Assembly: GCA_026003355.1 (NCBI GenBank)
Contig: BPHC01000003.1
Span: 103,093 to 167,092, forward strand
Direction of reading: 5' to 3'
Source of the DNA: Cyclobacteriaceae bacterium
Lineage (GTDB): Bacteria; Bacteroidota; Bacteroidia; Cytophagales; Cyclobacteriaceae
Length of the DNA stretch: 64,000 nucleotides
Part shown: positions 23,921 to 33,040 of the stretch, piece by piece
Layout of the letters: the number at the start of each line of letters is the position of its first letter
How positions within the stretch are numbered: the first letter of the stretch is position 1
Notes under the pieces: model-generated
Database searches by the model: none
What the model saw: the letters and a program-made list of their open reading frames with translations, nothing else
What the model was told of the DNA's origin: nothing
Made by a program: the position numbers and the translations under genes

Positions 23921-26455
23921 TTATTCCTGGCCCTTGCGGCGCATCAGGCTGAACTCCCTGAACCTGCGTGCTATGGCAATGCCAAAGCCCGTCATGAGCA
24001 GGCCGGTGCCCAGCCACAGAATGTTTATCCAGGGCTTTTCCAGGGCTTTGATAACCACCCAGTCTTTTTGCCGGCTTTCTATGCCTATGGTAATTTCATC
24101 AGTCTGCGGATGGATGTTCATGAGAGTGAACCGCAGGCCCAGCTCAGGAATCTCATCAGCCAGCAGTCCTCCGCGCGACTGTGTTCCGAAAATCAACACG
24201 GGTTCGGCTGTGTAGGTTTCATGCTCTCCGTCAACTGTGATGCGCGCCTTAACCGCAAGAAATGAAGAATCCAGGGGTTCGCCTCCAATCTGATTTATGC
24301 GCTGCAGCTCCTCAATCCGTGCCACGTAATCGTTGGCAAAGAAGGTGGCATTGCGTTTTATTCGCAGTTCCTCGCGCTGGCTCCAGTCCTGTTTGGCCTC
24401 TTCGGTCATGGGTGCCGATACATGGGTGTACAGGTCCAGGCTTATTTTGCGGGTAATGTCGGGTGAAGCCATATTGCCAAAACGCGGGTTAACCTGCACC
24501 CGCGGGTATTGTACAAATTTAACCACACCGTTTTTGCGAAACTCGATTTCATAGAAAGTGTTCTCCGGGTTAATTGCAAACTTCTCGCCCTTTGCGTAAA
24601 GTTTTTTCCCTCTGAAGTAAATATCCCTGCGTGCAATAACTTCATAGGGGTTGGCAGTGTATTCAATATCGCGCTTGCTGATATAACCCCTCTTGTGGGC
24701 GGGTTCTACGCGCTCGCCCTTATATTCAATTTCATAGCCATACATTTCGCGCGGCTCGTTTACAAACAGCAGCAGGTTTTCACGATTAAACTCCTCGCTG
24801 AGCTCCCGCGAAATAAGCATGCCAGTGTTGTTAAGCGATACCACCCGCGAGTAGCCCGAAGAAAACAATATGCCGATAAGCATTAACCCCATGCCAGTGT
24901 GCGCAATGGCACCCCCCGAAAGCGACGGACTGGACCGGATAACGCTGCTTAGAATTTTTATGTTGGCTGCAATGGTAAAGAGCGCAGCAAGGCTCAGGAT
25001 AAGATAGGCCGGCTGATAGATTTTTGCCGTGCTGATGAGCAGGATAAACAGCACCAGGGCAGCAAGGGCCGGAAAGTACAGCTCTGCCAGCAGTTGCTGG
25101 CGGTTTATTTTTTTCCACCAGAAAAATTGCCCGATGCCTGAGAGCACGGCAATTGCAACGGCAAACCAGATTTGCTGTTTTGAATAGAAAGTTACCTGGT
25201 CGGCGGGTGTGGCAAGGTTGCTGTTAATGCCTGCCCACGCAGCTATTTTGTTGATTACCGGGAAGGACGTGGGCAACAGTACCTGAAAGCCCATAAGGCA
25301 TAATACCGCAGCCCCAACAAAAATCCAGAACTCACGCGAATAAGCGGAAATCTCTTTTTCATCGGCGGGAAATTTTTTCCAGTGCATGGCCACCAGTATG
25401 GCAGCGGCAATAAGAAAAAATAAAAGGTAAATAAGCAGTTGCCCGGATAACCCCAGGTCGGTAAATGAATGAACCGAGGCATCGCCCAGCACTCCGCTGC
25501 GGGTAAGAAAAGTGGAGTAAAGAATAAGTATAAAAACGGCCAGCGTAAGCACCACCGATGCCTTCAGGGCCGAATGGCTGTTTTTGTAGGCAATCATGGT
25601 GTGGATGGCGGCAATGAGCACCAGCCAGGGTACATACACGGCATTTTCAACGGGGTCCCAGTTCCAGTAGCCGCCAAAATTCAGGGTTTCGTAGGCCCAG
25701 TATCCGCCTAGTAAAATGCCGAGTCCCAGCGAGGCGCCGGCAAACAGGGCCCAGGGCAGTGCCGGACGAATCCAGTCGCGGTATTTTCGCATCCACAAGC
25801 CACCCATGCAAAAAGAGAACGGAATAAGCGTGGCGGCAAAACCCAGAAACAATACAGGCGGGTGAATAACCATCCAGTAATTTTGTAACAGCGGGTTAAG
25901 GCCCTGGCCGTCTTCGGGAATAAAATCGGGTTGTACCTTAAAGATGGGGTCATTCAGGGCATCGCGCAGCAAAATAAAGGGCGAACTACCGATTTTTAAA
26001 TCGATCCCCGGAATAACTACTCCCAGAATCATAGAGGTAAGAAAGGCCTGAACAACGGCAACCACGGCAAGTACGGGGGCCTCCCAGTAGCGGTTGGTGC
26101 GGATGAGAATAAGACCCAGCACCGTGTGCCAGAAAATCCACAACAGGAAGCTTCCTTCCTGGCCATTCCAGAATGTTGAGAACAGATAATGGGCAGGAAG
26201 CCGCCTGTCAGAATAGGTGTAGGCGTAATAATACTCGAAATAATGGTTGTAGATAATAACAAAAAGGCTGATGATGGCGCCCGCCACCGCAAGCACATGG
26301 ATGTAAAAAACAAACCGGCCATTAAGCAGCCATTGTTGCTTAAGCCCATCGGATGGGCTGTGTACCGAACGGATATATGAAAAGGCCGCGAGCAGGGCGG
26401 CAACAAATGCGGTAACCGTAAAAAAATGACCCATGTTTCCGATAGAATAATGCAT
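23921..26455 (-). CDS. ccmF: Cytochrome c maturation protein CcmF (heme lyase component)
   Basis: CcmF transfers heme from holo-CcmE to apocytochrome c in System I. The 844-residue protein is longer than E. coli CcmF (647). It has about 14-15 hydrophobic helices and the diagnostic WWD heme-binding region GGYWAYETLNFGGYWNWDP (about residues 248-266), with FWNGQEGSFLLW and IHPPVLFLGF before it. A large soluble periplasmic region (about residues 570-800) follows before a last helix and the basic tail RRFREFSLMRRKGQE. It is the last gene of the ccmBCDEF row, 59 bp after ccmE. No CcmH is visible; the long periplasmic region may compensate, which is speculation. Confidence 0.93.
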   Translation of the reverse strand: MHYSIGNMGHFFTVTAFVAALLAAFSYIRSVHSPSDGLKQQWLLNGRFVFYIHVLAVAGAIISLFVIIYNHYFEYYYAYTYSDRRLPAHYLFSTFWNGQEGSFLLWIFWHTVLGLILIRTNRYWEAPVLAVVAVVQAFLTSMILGVVIPGIDLKIGSSPFILLRDALNDPIFKVQPDFIPEDGQGLNPLLQNYWMVIHPPVLFLGFAATLIPFSFCMGGLWMRKYRDWIRPALPWALFAGASLGLGILLGGYWAYETLNFGGYWNWDPVENAVYVPWLVLIAAIHTMIAYKNSHSALKASVVLTLAVFILILYSTFLTRSGVLGDASVHSFTDLGLSGQLLIYLLFFLIAAAILVAMHWKKFPADEKEISAYSREFWIFVGAAVLCLMGFQVLLPTSFPVINKIAAWAGINSNLATPADQVTFYSKQQIWFAVAIAVLSGIGQFFWWKKINRQQLLAELYFPALAALVLFILLISTAKIYQPAYLILSLAALFTIAANIKILSSVIRSSPSLSGGAIAHTGMGLMLIGILFSSGYSRVVSLNNTGMLISRELSEEFNRENLLLFVNEPREMYGYEIEYKGERVEPAHKRGYISKRDIEYTANPYEVIARRDIYFRGKKLYAKGEKFAINPENTFYEIEFRKNGVVKFVQYPRVQVNPRFGNMASPDITRKISLDLYTHVSAPMTEEAKQDWSQREELRIKRNATFFANDYVARIEELQRINQIGGEPLDSSFLAVKARITVDGEHETYTAEPVLIFGTQSRGGLLADEIPELGLRFTLMNIHPQTDEITIGIESRQKDWVVIKALEKPWINILWLGTGLLMTGFGIAIARRFREFSLMRRKGQE

Positions 26456-26514
26456 AACCGGTTAGCCGCTACCTATTCAATTCATTGTAAAAACAAAGCT
26501 TTAACAAACAGGTT

Positions 26515-26919
26515 CTAAACATTAACGGTATTTTCCTGGTATTTCGACGGGCACTTTAACAATATCTTTTCGGCATGAAAAATATTGCCCTTGTAGCGAC
26601 CAATAACCACTACTTTTTCCGAACGCTTAAAATCCTGTGGTATGGGCTGGTTATAGAAAACCGTTTGCTCGCGCCCGTTGTCGTCAACCATAATAAAGGT
26701 AAATGAAACCTTATCGGCACCGGTTTCAATGCCCACCACTTCGCCTTTTTCATTCTTTTTCAGCTCGCCCACTACATGAATGCTCCGGTGGTTGCCCTGC
26801 GAGGCCATTTGGTAGGCTTCAGAAAAGGTAACATAGGTGCTGGCTTCGCGCGAGGTGGTAACCAATATGGCTACGGCAACAGCCAGAATAATGAGCAGGA
26901 AAATGTGCGACTTTTTCAT
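26515..26919 (-). CDS. ccmE: Heme chaperone CcmE, CXXXY variant
   Basis: CcmE carries heme in the periplasm. I chose the ATG at 26919 (MKKSHIFLLII, one membrane anchor at residues 5-21), giving 134 residues; the longer frame upstream adds no conserved sequence. The OB-fold region has VVGELKKNEKG, FTFIMVDDNGREQTVFY and KVVVIGRYKGNIFHAEKIL. The heme-attachment position, histidine in the usual HXXXY, is cysteine here (CPSKY, C123 to Y127). This is the CXXXY type described in archaea and some bacteria with a modified System I. A TAATTTTG element at 26944-26951 may give it its own promoter. Confidence 0.92.
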   Translation of the reverse strand: MKKSHIFLLIILAVAVAILVTTSREASTYVTFSEAYQMASQGNHRSIHVVGELKKNEKGEVVGIETGADKVSFTFIMVDDNGREQTVFYNQPIPQDFKRSEKVVVIGRYKGNIFHAEKILLKCPSKYQENTVNV

Positions 26920-26943
26920 AGGCTCAGCCCGTTTTTTTCCGGA

Positions 26944-26951
26944 CAAAATTA
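26944..26951 (-). promoter_or_regulatory. -7 element (TAATTTTG) before ccmE
   Basis: Minus strand TAATTTTG, a full TAnnTTTG match 24 bp before the ATG at 26919, in the only sizable gap (71 bp) of the ccm operon. Confidence 0.4.
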
Positions 26952-26990
26952 ACCCGAACAAACGGGATTACCACCATCGGCTGGCCTGAC

Positions 26991-27197
26991 TTATTTCAGG
27001 CGATCTTCCAGCCTCTTTATTTTGCGGTCCAGCAGAAAGAGGTAGGTGAACAGACCGCCCAGCACAATTAAAATAATCAGCACAATAACGTAAATCTTGC
27101 CTTCTTCCCGCAGCCTGTCGGCCATTTCCACATTGTTCTGCGCCCGGACCACATCCGCGAGAAGCAGAATAAGAAGTATAAAAAGACGCGATTTCAT
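26991..27197 (-). CDS. ccmD: CcmD-family small membrane protein
   Basis: The 68-residue protein from the ATG at 27197 has a signal-like N-terminal helix (MKSRLFILLILLLADVVRAQ), a short polar stretch, a second helix (VIVLIILIVLGGLFTYLFLL) and a basic end (DRKIKRLEDRLK). The last two parts are the layout of CcmD, which helps release holo-CcmE from CcmABC. The N-terminal extra segment looks like a cleaved signal peptide and is typical for Bacteroidota members. Its ATG overlaps the ccmC stop by 4 bp (ATGA), supporting this start and co-translation. Confidence 0.82.
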   Translation of the reverse strand: MKSRLFILLILLLADVVRAQNNVEMADRLREEGKIYVIVLIILIVLGGLFTYLFLLDRKIKRLEDRLK

Positions 27198-27862
27198 GCA
27201 AACTCCTGTTCGTTGATTTTCTCTGAGATTTTTTTTATGCGGAAGCGCAGCGAGGCAATCCACAAACCCACTATAAACCAGGCGGCAACGGCCGGATAAA
27301 ACACCAGGCGCATGCGGCTGTCCAGATCGTAGGCATTAAATCCCGGATTTCCGCCGCTGCCCGGGTGCATGCTGCTGGTAAGCCGGGGAATAATGAAGAT
27401 AAGGGGAATCATGGCTGCAAAGGCAAACACATTGTAAACGGCACTGAGGCGGGCGCGCTGCTCGGGATTTTCTACCGAACCGCGTAATACAAAATACGCC
27501 AGGTACACCAGCAGCGCTATGGCTGCCCCGTTCTGTTTTGGGTCGCCATGCCAGGGCGAGCCCCAGGTGTAGCTGGCCCAGAGCATGCCCGTAAATACCC
27601 CCAGCAGGCCAAAGGCCGTGCCCGTATGCGCAAAGGCCTCTGAACGATGGTCGTCATCAGGGTTTTGCGTGCGCAGATACCGGATGCTGTAAGCCACCGA
27701 AGCAGCATAAAGCAGCACCATGCCAAACCACATGGGCACATGAAAATACAATGCACGTATGGTTTCGTTTAATATGGCCAGGCGGGGCACTTCCATCAGC
27801 AAACCTGCAATGTGCACATACACCAGAATGATTACGGCAGCAACTTTAAGCCAGGTTTTCAT
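27194..27862 (-). CDS. ccmC: Heme exporter/handling protein CcmC (CcsA-type)
   Basis: CcmC loads heme onto CcmE. The 222-residue protein has six membrane helices and the WWD signature WASYTWGSPWHGDPKQN at about residues 98-114, with conserved histidines in YFHVPMWF and around SSMHPGSGG. I chose the ATG at 27862, which overlaps the ccmB stop by one base (TAATG); a TTG four codons upstream is less likely. ccmD overlaps its 3' end. Together with ccmB it should form the ABC-linked CcmABC complex, although ccmA is not in the window. Confidence 0.93.
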   Translation of the reverse strand: MKTWLKVAAVIILVYVHIAGLLMEVPRLAILNETIRALYFHVPMWFGMVLLYAASVAYSIRYLRTQNPDDDHRSEAFAHTGTAFGLLGVFTGMLWASYTWGSPWHGDPKQNGAAIALLVYLAYFVLRGSVENPEQRARLSAVYNVFAFAAMIPLIFIIPRLTSSMHPGSGGNPGFNAYDLDSRMRLVFYPAVAAWFIVGLWIASLRFRIKKISEKINEQEFA

Positions 27863-28527
27863 TAGCTGCGCCAAATATACGGGAACAATAAATACGACAG
27901 CGAAACCGCAATGGCATTTATTGCAACCAGGGTAAGTATTTCATTGTAAGCGACAGAACGCTCCAGTCCTTCCAGTGCGAAACGGGTTGCCCTTACCGCC
28001 ACCAGCAAAACAGAGATAACCACCGGAAAGCCCAGCACGGCCATGAGTATGTTGCTGTTCAAAGCACGCGAGGCAAGCCCTGAAATAAGTGTGAGGGAAG
28101 AGGCCAGCCCGGCACCTGCCAGCACAACTACCAGTAAAAACAACACATTATCCTGCACCGGATTGAAAATAAAAACCGCAAACAACAGATAGCCGGTTAA
28201 GGCCACGGCACAGGAGAGCATGGTGTTGTAGATAATTTTGGCCAGCAAAATACTTTGTGCAGGCGCCATGGTGTACAGATAAATAAATATGCCACTGCGC
28301 TCTCCGATAAAACTTTTGGCCACCGTATTGACCACCGAAAACAATACGGCAAGCCAGTATAAAGCAGCCCAGGTAACAGCATTTAACGCCTGCTGATGAA
28401 GGGCAAAGGTTAGGTAGCAAATAAACACCAGGCTGAACAAATACAAACCCAGGCCGGACAAAACAGATTTTCTGCGCAATTCCAGTGTCCATTCCCTGCG
28501 CAGCAATATCAGTATTCTGTTGGGCAT
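27862..28527 (-). CDS. ccmB: Heme exporter protein CcmB
   Basis: This is the membrane subunit of the CcmABC release complex, 221 residues with six hydrophobic helices. The family landmarks are [18 protein letters not shown] at the start, [17 protein letters not shown] in the middle (about residues 80-96) and [17 protein letters not shown] chose the ATG at 28527 ([13 protein letters not shown]); the TTG further upstream is not needed. It is the first gene of the ccmBCDEF row. The ATPase gene ccmA is missing here and must be elsewhere. The start is divergent from the nucleotide-sugar epimerase with 60 bp between. Confidence 0.9.
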   Translation of the reverse strand: MPNRILILLRREWTLELRRKSVLSGLGLYLFSLVFICYLTFALHQQALNAVTWAALYWLAVLFSVVNTVAKSFIGERSGIFIYLYTMAPAQSILLAKIIYNTMLSCAVALTGYLLFAVFIFNPVQDNVLFLLVVVLAGAGLASSLTLISGLASRALNSNILMAVLGFPVVISVLLVAVRATRFALEGLERSVAYNEILTLVAINAIAVSLSYLLFPYIWRS

Positions 28528-28567
28528 GTTAACGGTACGCAATTTAGTGCTTCCACGTTAAATATGT

Positions 28568-28575
28568 TAGCTTTG
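28568..28575 (+). promoter_or_regulatory. -7 element (TAGCTTTG) before the epimerase
   Basis: A full TAnnTTTG match ends 12 bp before the ATG at 28588. Because it overlaps the earlier ATG at 28564, it favours the later start. Confidence 0.45.
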
Positions 28576-28587
28576 CCGTTTTTGAAA

Positions 28588-29610
28588 ATGGCATCCGATA
28601 AAAAGGTTTTGGTTACCGGTGCGGCCGGTTTTATAGGATTTCACCTGTCGAAAAGGCTGCTTGCCGAAGGCTATGCGGTTACCGGCCTGGATAACCTGAA
28701 CGACTATTATGATGTAAACCTGAAGCAGGCCCGCCTGGAGCTGCTATTAAAAGAGCCAAACTTTAGCTTTGTGAAAGCCAACCTGGCCGATAAACCGGCC
28801 ATTGATGACGTTTTTGGCGGGGACTTCAGGTACGTGGTGCACCTGGCTGCCCAAGCCGGGGTGCGGTATTCTCTTCAGCATCCCTATGCCTATCTGGAAA
28901 GTAACCTGCATGGATTTTTAAATATTCTGGAAGGGTGCCGGCACCATCGGCCCGACCACCTTATTTTCGCTTCAACCAGTTCGGTGTACGGGGCCAATAC
29001 CAAACAGCCCTTTTCGGTGCATGATAACGTAGATCATCCCCTCTCGCTGTATGCCGCCACAAAAAAAGCCAACGAACTTATGGCGCATACCTACGCGGCC
29101 CTGTATCAGGTACCAACTACAGGTTTGCGGTTTTTTACCGTATATGGACCCTGGGGCCGCCCTGATATGGCATTGTTTCTTTTTACACGTGCCATTCTGG
29201 AAGGCCGGCCCATTGACGTATACAACTTCGGCCGCATGAAGCGCGATTTTACTTACGTTGATGATATTGTGGAGGGCATCGTGCGCCTGCTGCCGCGCAT
29301 ACCCCAGCCCGACAAAAACTGGAACGGCCAAAAGCCCGACCCTGCCACCAGTTTTTCGCCTTACCGCCTGTATAACATTGGCAACAACAAGCCGGTAGAA
29401 CTCATGCACTTCATAGAAGTGCTGGAAGAAAAACTGGGCCGCAAAGCCGAAAAAAATTTCCTGCCCATACAAAGCGGAGACGTACCCGAAACCTATGCCG
29501 ATGTGGACGACCTGATGCGGGATACGGGTTTCAGGCCCTCTACCTCAATAGAGGAAGGTATTGGCAGGTTTGTAGATTGGTACAAGTCATTTTATGGAAC
29601 AAAAAAATAG
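28588..29610 (+). CDS. NAD-dependent epimerase (UDP-glucuronate 4-epimerase-like)
   Basis: The 340-residue short-chain dehydrogenase/reductase-type epimerase has a dinucleotide motif GAAGFIG (residues 12-18), then [19 protein letters not shown], an ASTSSVYG stretch and the YAATKKANE catalytic Tyr/Lys pair. The YYDxxLKxARL segment and [14 protein letters not shown] are typical of UDP-GlcA 4-epimerases of the CapI type, which make UDP-galacturonate. I set the start at 28588 because the promoter element covers the upstream ATG. It opens a five-gene nucleotide-sugar row with gaps of 1-44 bp, pointing to capsule, exopolysaccharide or O-antigen synthesis. Confidence 0.87.
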   Translation: MASDKKVLVTGAAGFIGFHLSKRLLAEGYAVTGLDNLNDYYDVNLKQARLELLLKEPNFSFVKANLADKPAIDDVFGGDFRYVVHLAAQAGVRYSLQHPYAYLESNLHGFLNILEGCRHHRPDHLIFASTSSVYGANTKQPFSVHDNVDHPLSLYAATKKANELMAHTYAALYQVPTTGLRFFTVYGPWGRPDMALFLFTRAILEGRPIDVYNFGRMKRDFTYVDDIVEGIVRLLPRIPQPDKNWNGQKPDPATSFSPYRLYNIGNNKPVELMHFIEVLEEKLGRKAEKNFLPIQSGDVPETYADVDDLMRDTGFRPSTSIEEGIGRFVDWYKSFYGTKK

Positions 29611-29611
29611 C

Positions 29612-30862
29612 ATGGAACAAATTGCTGTTATAGGCCTAGGCTATGTGGGCCTGCCCCTGGCCGTTGAGTTTGGCAAAATCATGAATGTGGTGGGCTTTGA
29701 CATCAGCCAACAGCGCATAGATGAACTAAAACAAGGCCACGACCGAACCCGAGAAGTGGAGCCCGAAGAACTAAAGCAGGCCGTAAGGCTAAAGTTTTCA
29801 AACCGGGCAGAAGACCTGAAAACAGCCAGCATTTTTATCGTTACCGTACCCACACCCGTTGATGCTTACAAAAAACCCGACCTGCGGCCGCTCATCAGCG
29901 CCAGCACCACGGTGGGCCGCGCCCTTAAAAAAGGCGACATCGTAATATACGAGTCAACCGTATATCCTGGCTGTACCGAAGAAGACTGCGTGCCTGTGCT
30001 GGAACGGGAAAGCGGGCTTACCTATAACCGCGATTTTTTCTGCGGATATTCGCCCGAACGCATAAACCCGGGCGATAAAAACCATCGCCTGGTAAATATA
30101 AAAAAGATTACCAGCGGATCTACCCCCGAAGTAGCCGAAAAAGTAGATGCCCTGTACAGAAAAATTATCCGCGCCGGCACCCACAAAGCCTCTTCCATTA
30201 AAGTGGCCGAAGCCGCCAAGGTTATTGAAAATGCCCAACGCGATATTAACATTGCTTTTGTAAACGAGCTGGCCCTCATCTTTTCCCGAATGGGTATCGA
30301 CACCAACGAGGTATTAGAGGCAGCAGGCACAAAATGGAACTTCCTGAACTTTAAGCCTGGCCTGGTAGGAGGCCATTGCATAGGCGTAGACCCCTATTAC
30401 CTTACCCATAAGGCCGAAAGCCTGGGCTATCATCCGCAAATTATCAATGCAGGCCGGCGCATTAACGATAACATGGGCTTTTTTGTGGCAGCTACGGTTA
30501 TTAAGCTAATGGCCGGCCACCGGCTGCCCATTCATGGCAGCAGCGTGCTGGTTTTGGGCATAACCTTTAAAGAAAACTGCCCCGACATCCGCAATAGCCG
30601 TGTAATTGATATCATTACCGAGCTTACCAGCTATGGCGCACAGGTAGATGTGTTCGACCCCCATGCCGATCCCGAAGAAGTTAAGCACGAATACGGTTTA
30701 AACCTGATTAGCCTGCCCGATAAACAATACCACGGAGTGGTGCTGGCAGTAAGCCATAATGAATTTCGTGAACTGAACTGGAATAAAATTCTGGTGCCAA
30801 ATGGCGTGGTTTACGATGTAAAAGGATTCCTGGACCGCAACCTTATAACCCAGCGCCTGTGA
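29612..30862 (+). CDS. UDP-N-acetylhexosamine/nucleotide-sugar 6-dehydrogenase (TviB/WbpO-like)
   Basis: It oxidises the C6 hydroxyl of a UDP-sugar to a uronate with two NAD+. The 416-residue protein has an N-terminal Rossmann motif [15 protein letters not shown] (residues 5-19), a central domain with [11 protein letters not shown] and [13 protein letters not shown], and the catalytic cysteine in [12 protein letters not shown]. The ERINPGDK phrase marks the UDP-GlcNAc/GalNAc dehydrogenase branch rather than UDP-glucose dehydrogenase. Two ATGs with similar context exist (29594 and 29612); I chose 29612, one base after the epimerase stop, because homologues begin right before IAVIGLGY. The galE gene overlaps its stop. 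Confidence 0.88.
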   Translation: MEQIAVIGLGYVGLPLAVEFGKIMNVVGFDISQQRIDELKQGHDRTREVEPEELKQAVRLKFSNRAEDLKTASIFIVTVPTPVDAYKKPDLRPLISASTTVGRALKKGDIVIYESTVYPGCTEEDCVPVLERESGLTYNRDFFCGYSPERINPGDKNHRLVNIKKITSGSTPEVAEKVDALYRKIIRAGTHKASSIKVAEAAKVIENAQRDINIAFVNELALIFSRMGIDTNEVLEAAGTKWNFLNFKPGLVGGHCIGVDPYYLTHKAESLGYHPQIINAGRRINDNMGFFVAATVIKLMAGHRLPIHGSSVLVLGITFKENCPDIRNSRVIDIITELTSYGAQVDVFDPHADPEEVKHEYGLNLISLPDKQYHGVVLAVSHNEFRELNWNKILVPNGVVYDVKGFLDRNLITQRL

Positions 30863-31878
30863 TGAGCAACAAAATACTGGTAACAGGCGGAGCTGGCTAC
30901 ATTGGCTCGCATGCAGCCGTAGAACTGATACAGGACGGTTACGAACCGGTAATTCTGGACAACCTGAGCGCCGGCAACAGAAAGCTTGTTGAAGGAATAG
31001 AGAGAATTACCGCAAAGCCTGTATTGTTTTACGAAGGCGACTGCCGCGACCGCAACCTTCTGTACCGCCTGTTCGAAAAAGAAAAGCCAGGTGCTGTTAT
31101 GCATTTTGCCGCCCTGAAATCGGTAGGCGAATCGGTGCAAAAACCACTGGCATATTACCACAACAACCTCGATTCGCTCATGGCACTGCTTGAGGTCATG
31201 CAGCGCTTCGAAGTAAGCAATATTATTTTCTCATCATCGTGCACTGTGTACGGCCAACCCGACAGCATACCGGTTACCGAAGACACCCCTTTTAAAAAGG
31301 CCGAATCTCCCTACGGGGCCACCAAGCAAATGTGCGAACGCATACTGGAAGACGTTTCTGCCAACGGCCTGCGGGTGCTTTCGCTGCGCTACTTTAACCC
31401 CATAGGAGCACACCCCTCTGCCCATATTGGCGAATGGCCATCGGGAGTTCCGGGAAACCTGGTTCCGTTTATCACGCAGGCGGCTGCAGGCATACGCAAG
31501 GAATTGGTTGTGTTTGGCAACGACTACCAGACCCCTGATGGCACGTGCATACGCGATTATATTCATGTGGTTGATGTGGCCCGTGCCCATGTCCATGCTT
31601 TGCATTACCTGCAACAGCAAAAATCCAGCGCTTTGTTCGAAGTCTTTAACCTGGGAATAGGCAGGGGGGTTTCGGTGCTGGAAATGATACGACTGTTTGA
31701 GCAGGTAACCGGAGTGTCGCTGCGATGGCGTAAAGGCCCCAGGCGCCCCGGAGATGTGGAAAAAATTTATGCCGATCCTTCGCGTGCCATGCACGCACTG
31801 GCATGGAAACCACAGTTTTCCATTCAACAGGCCCTGCTTCACGCCTGGCAGTGGCAGCAAAAACTTCAGGACGGCTGA
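30862..31878 (+). CDS. galE: UDP-glucose 4-epimerase
   Basis: The enzyme interconverts UDP-glucose and UDP-galactose (or their N-acetyl forms). The 338-residue protein has GGAGYIGSH (residues 8-16), ILDNLSAGNR, HFAALKSVGESVQKP and SSSCTVYGQP followed by the YGATKQMCE Tyr/Lys pair, and RYFNPIGAHPSA, all standard for GalE. The ATG at 30862 overlaps the TGA of the upstream dehydrogenase (TGATG). The aminotransferase starts 2 bp after its stop. Its neighbours suggest that it feeds surface polysaccharide synthesis rather than galactose breakdown. Confidence 0.92.
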   Translation: MSNKILVTGGAGYIGSHAAVELIQDGYEPVILDNLSAGNRKLVEGIERITAKPVLFYEGDCRDRNLLYRLFEKEKPGAVMHFAALKSVGESVQKPLAYYHNNLDSLMALLEVMQRFEVSNIIFSSSCTVYGQPDSIPVTEDTPFKKAESPYGATKQMCERILEDVSANGLRVLSLRYFNPIGAHPSAHIGEWPSGVPGNLVPFITQAAAGIRKELVVFGNDYQTPDGTCIRDYIHVVDVARAHVHALHYLQQQKSSALFEVFNLGIGRGVSVLEMIRLFEQVTGVSLRWRKGPRRPGDVEKIYADPSRAMHALAWKPQFSIQQALLHAWQWQQKLQDG

Positions 31879-31880
31879 CT

Positions 31881-32996
31881 ATGCAGATCCCTTTTTTCGA
31901 TCTAACCCGGCAACTTCAAAATTACAACGAGCTGTACGCGGCAATTCAACAGGTAATGCAAAGCGGCCAGTTTGCGGGTGGCGAGTGGGTAAGGGAGTTT
32001 GAGAAAAATTTTGCAGCAAAATTAAGATTGCCCTTTTGCATTGGCACGGCCAACGGTACCGATGCACTGTACCTTATTTTCAAAGCGCTGCAATTACCGG
32101 CCGGCACAGAGGTTGTTACACCTGCATGGAGTTGTATGCCCACAGCCGAAACCATCTCGATGGCAGGATACAAACCGGTGTTCTGCGATATCGATCCCGA
32201 GTACATGGTGCTGACAGCCGAAACCGTAGCGCAAAAAATTACTTCGCGTACCCGTGCCGTGCTGGCCGTACACCTTTACGGACAGGCCGCACCTGTAGCC
32301 GACCTCAGGCAGTTTTGCGAGGCGCATAATCTTTACCTTATAGAAGATTGCGCCCAGGCACATTTAACGCTCGAAAAAGGAAAACCTGTGGGTACATTCG
32401 GCATGGCAGCAGCATTTAGCTTTTATCCTACCAAAAACCTGGGCGCGCTGGGCGATGCCGGCTGTGTGGTAACAGCCAATGAACAACTTGCGCAGCGCAT
32501 ACGTACCCTGGCCAACCACGGCTCGCCCCCACCGGAACAGTACAATTACCAGACTGAAGGCCTTAACAGCCGGTTAGATGCCCTGCAGGCGGCTGTCCTG
32601 AACACAAAGCTCAAAAGACTGGATGAGTTCAATAACCGCAGAACGCATATAGCTTTGTTGTATAACAAACTGCTAAAAGATGTGGCAGATATTAAGCTTC
32701 CCTCAGCCCGGCCCGAGGTGCAACACACCTGGCATATTTACCCAATTCGTACGCGCTACCGCGATGAGCTGAAAAACCATTTGCAGCAAAACGGTATTGA
32801 AACACGCATTCATTATCCGGTAGCTTTGCCCCTTTCGCAAGCCTACCGGCATTGTTCTTTTTCTGAATATGACTTTCCCGTGGCCGCCTGTTTGGCACGC
32901 GAAGTACTATCGCTTCCGGTATTCCCCGAACTTACCGAAGAAGAAGCAGAATATGTGGCCGGTAAGGTAATAGGTTATTTTCGGCAACAGCGATGA
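31881..32996 (+). CDS. DegT/DnrJ/EryC1/StrS-family sugar aminotransferase
   Basis: The 371-residue PLP enzyme adds an amino group to a keto-sugar nucleotide. Family landmarks are IPFFDLTRQL at the start, GTANGTDALYLIFKAL (residues 53-68), VVTPAWSCMPTAETISM, IEDCAQAHL (Asp that holds the PLP nitrogen) and FSFYPTKNLGALGDAG with the PLP lysine. I used the ATG at 31881, 2 bp after galE; the longer frame starting at 31803 lies inside galE and is rejected. The substrate is probably a keto-hexose made elsewhere in the surface-polysaccharide pathway. Related enzymes make perosamine, quinovosamine or desosamine sugars. Confidence 0.88.
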   Translation: MQIPFFDLTRQLQNYNELYAAIQQVMQSGQFAGGEWVREFEKNFAAKLRLPFCIGTANGTDALYLIFKALQLPAGTEVVTPAWSCMPTAETISMAGYKPVFCDIDPEYMVLTAETVAQKITSRTRAVLAVHLYGQAAPVADLRQFCEAHNLYLIEDCAQAHLTLEKGKPVGTFGMAAAFSFYPTKNLGALGDAGCVVTANEQLAQRIRTLANHGSPPPEQYNYQTEGLNSRLDALQAAVLNTKLKRLDEFNNRRTHIALLYNKLLKDVADIKLPSARPEVQHTWHIYPIRTRYRDELKNHLQQNGIETRIHYPVALPLSQAYRHCSFSEYDFPVAACLAREVLSLPVFPELTEEEAEYVAGKVIGYFRQQR

Positions 32997-33040
32997 TTGA
33001 CTAAAAAAATATTTATTTTCGAAACCAATGACCCTCAATT

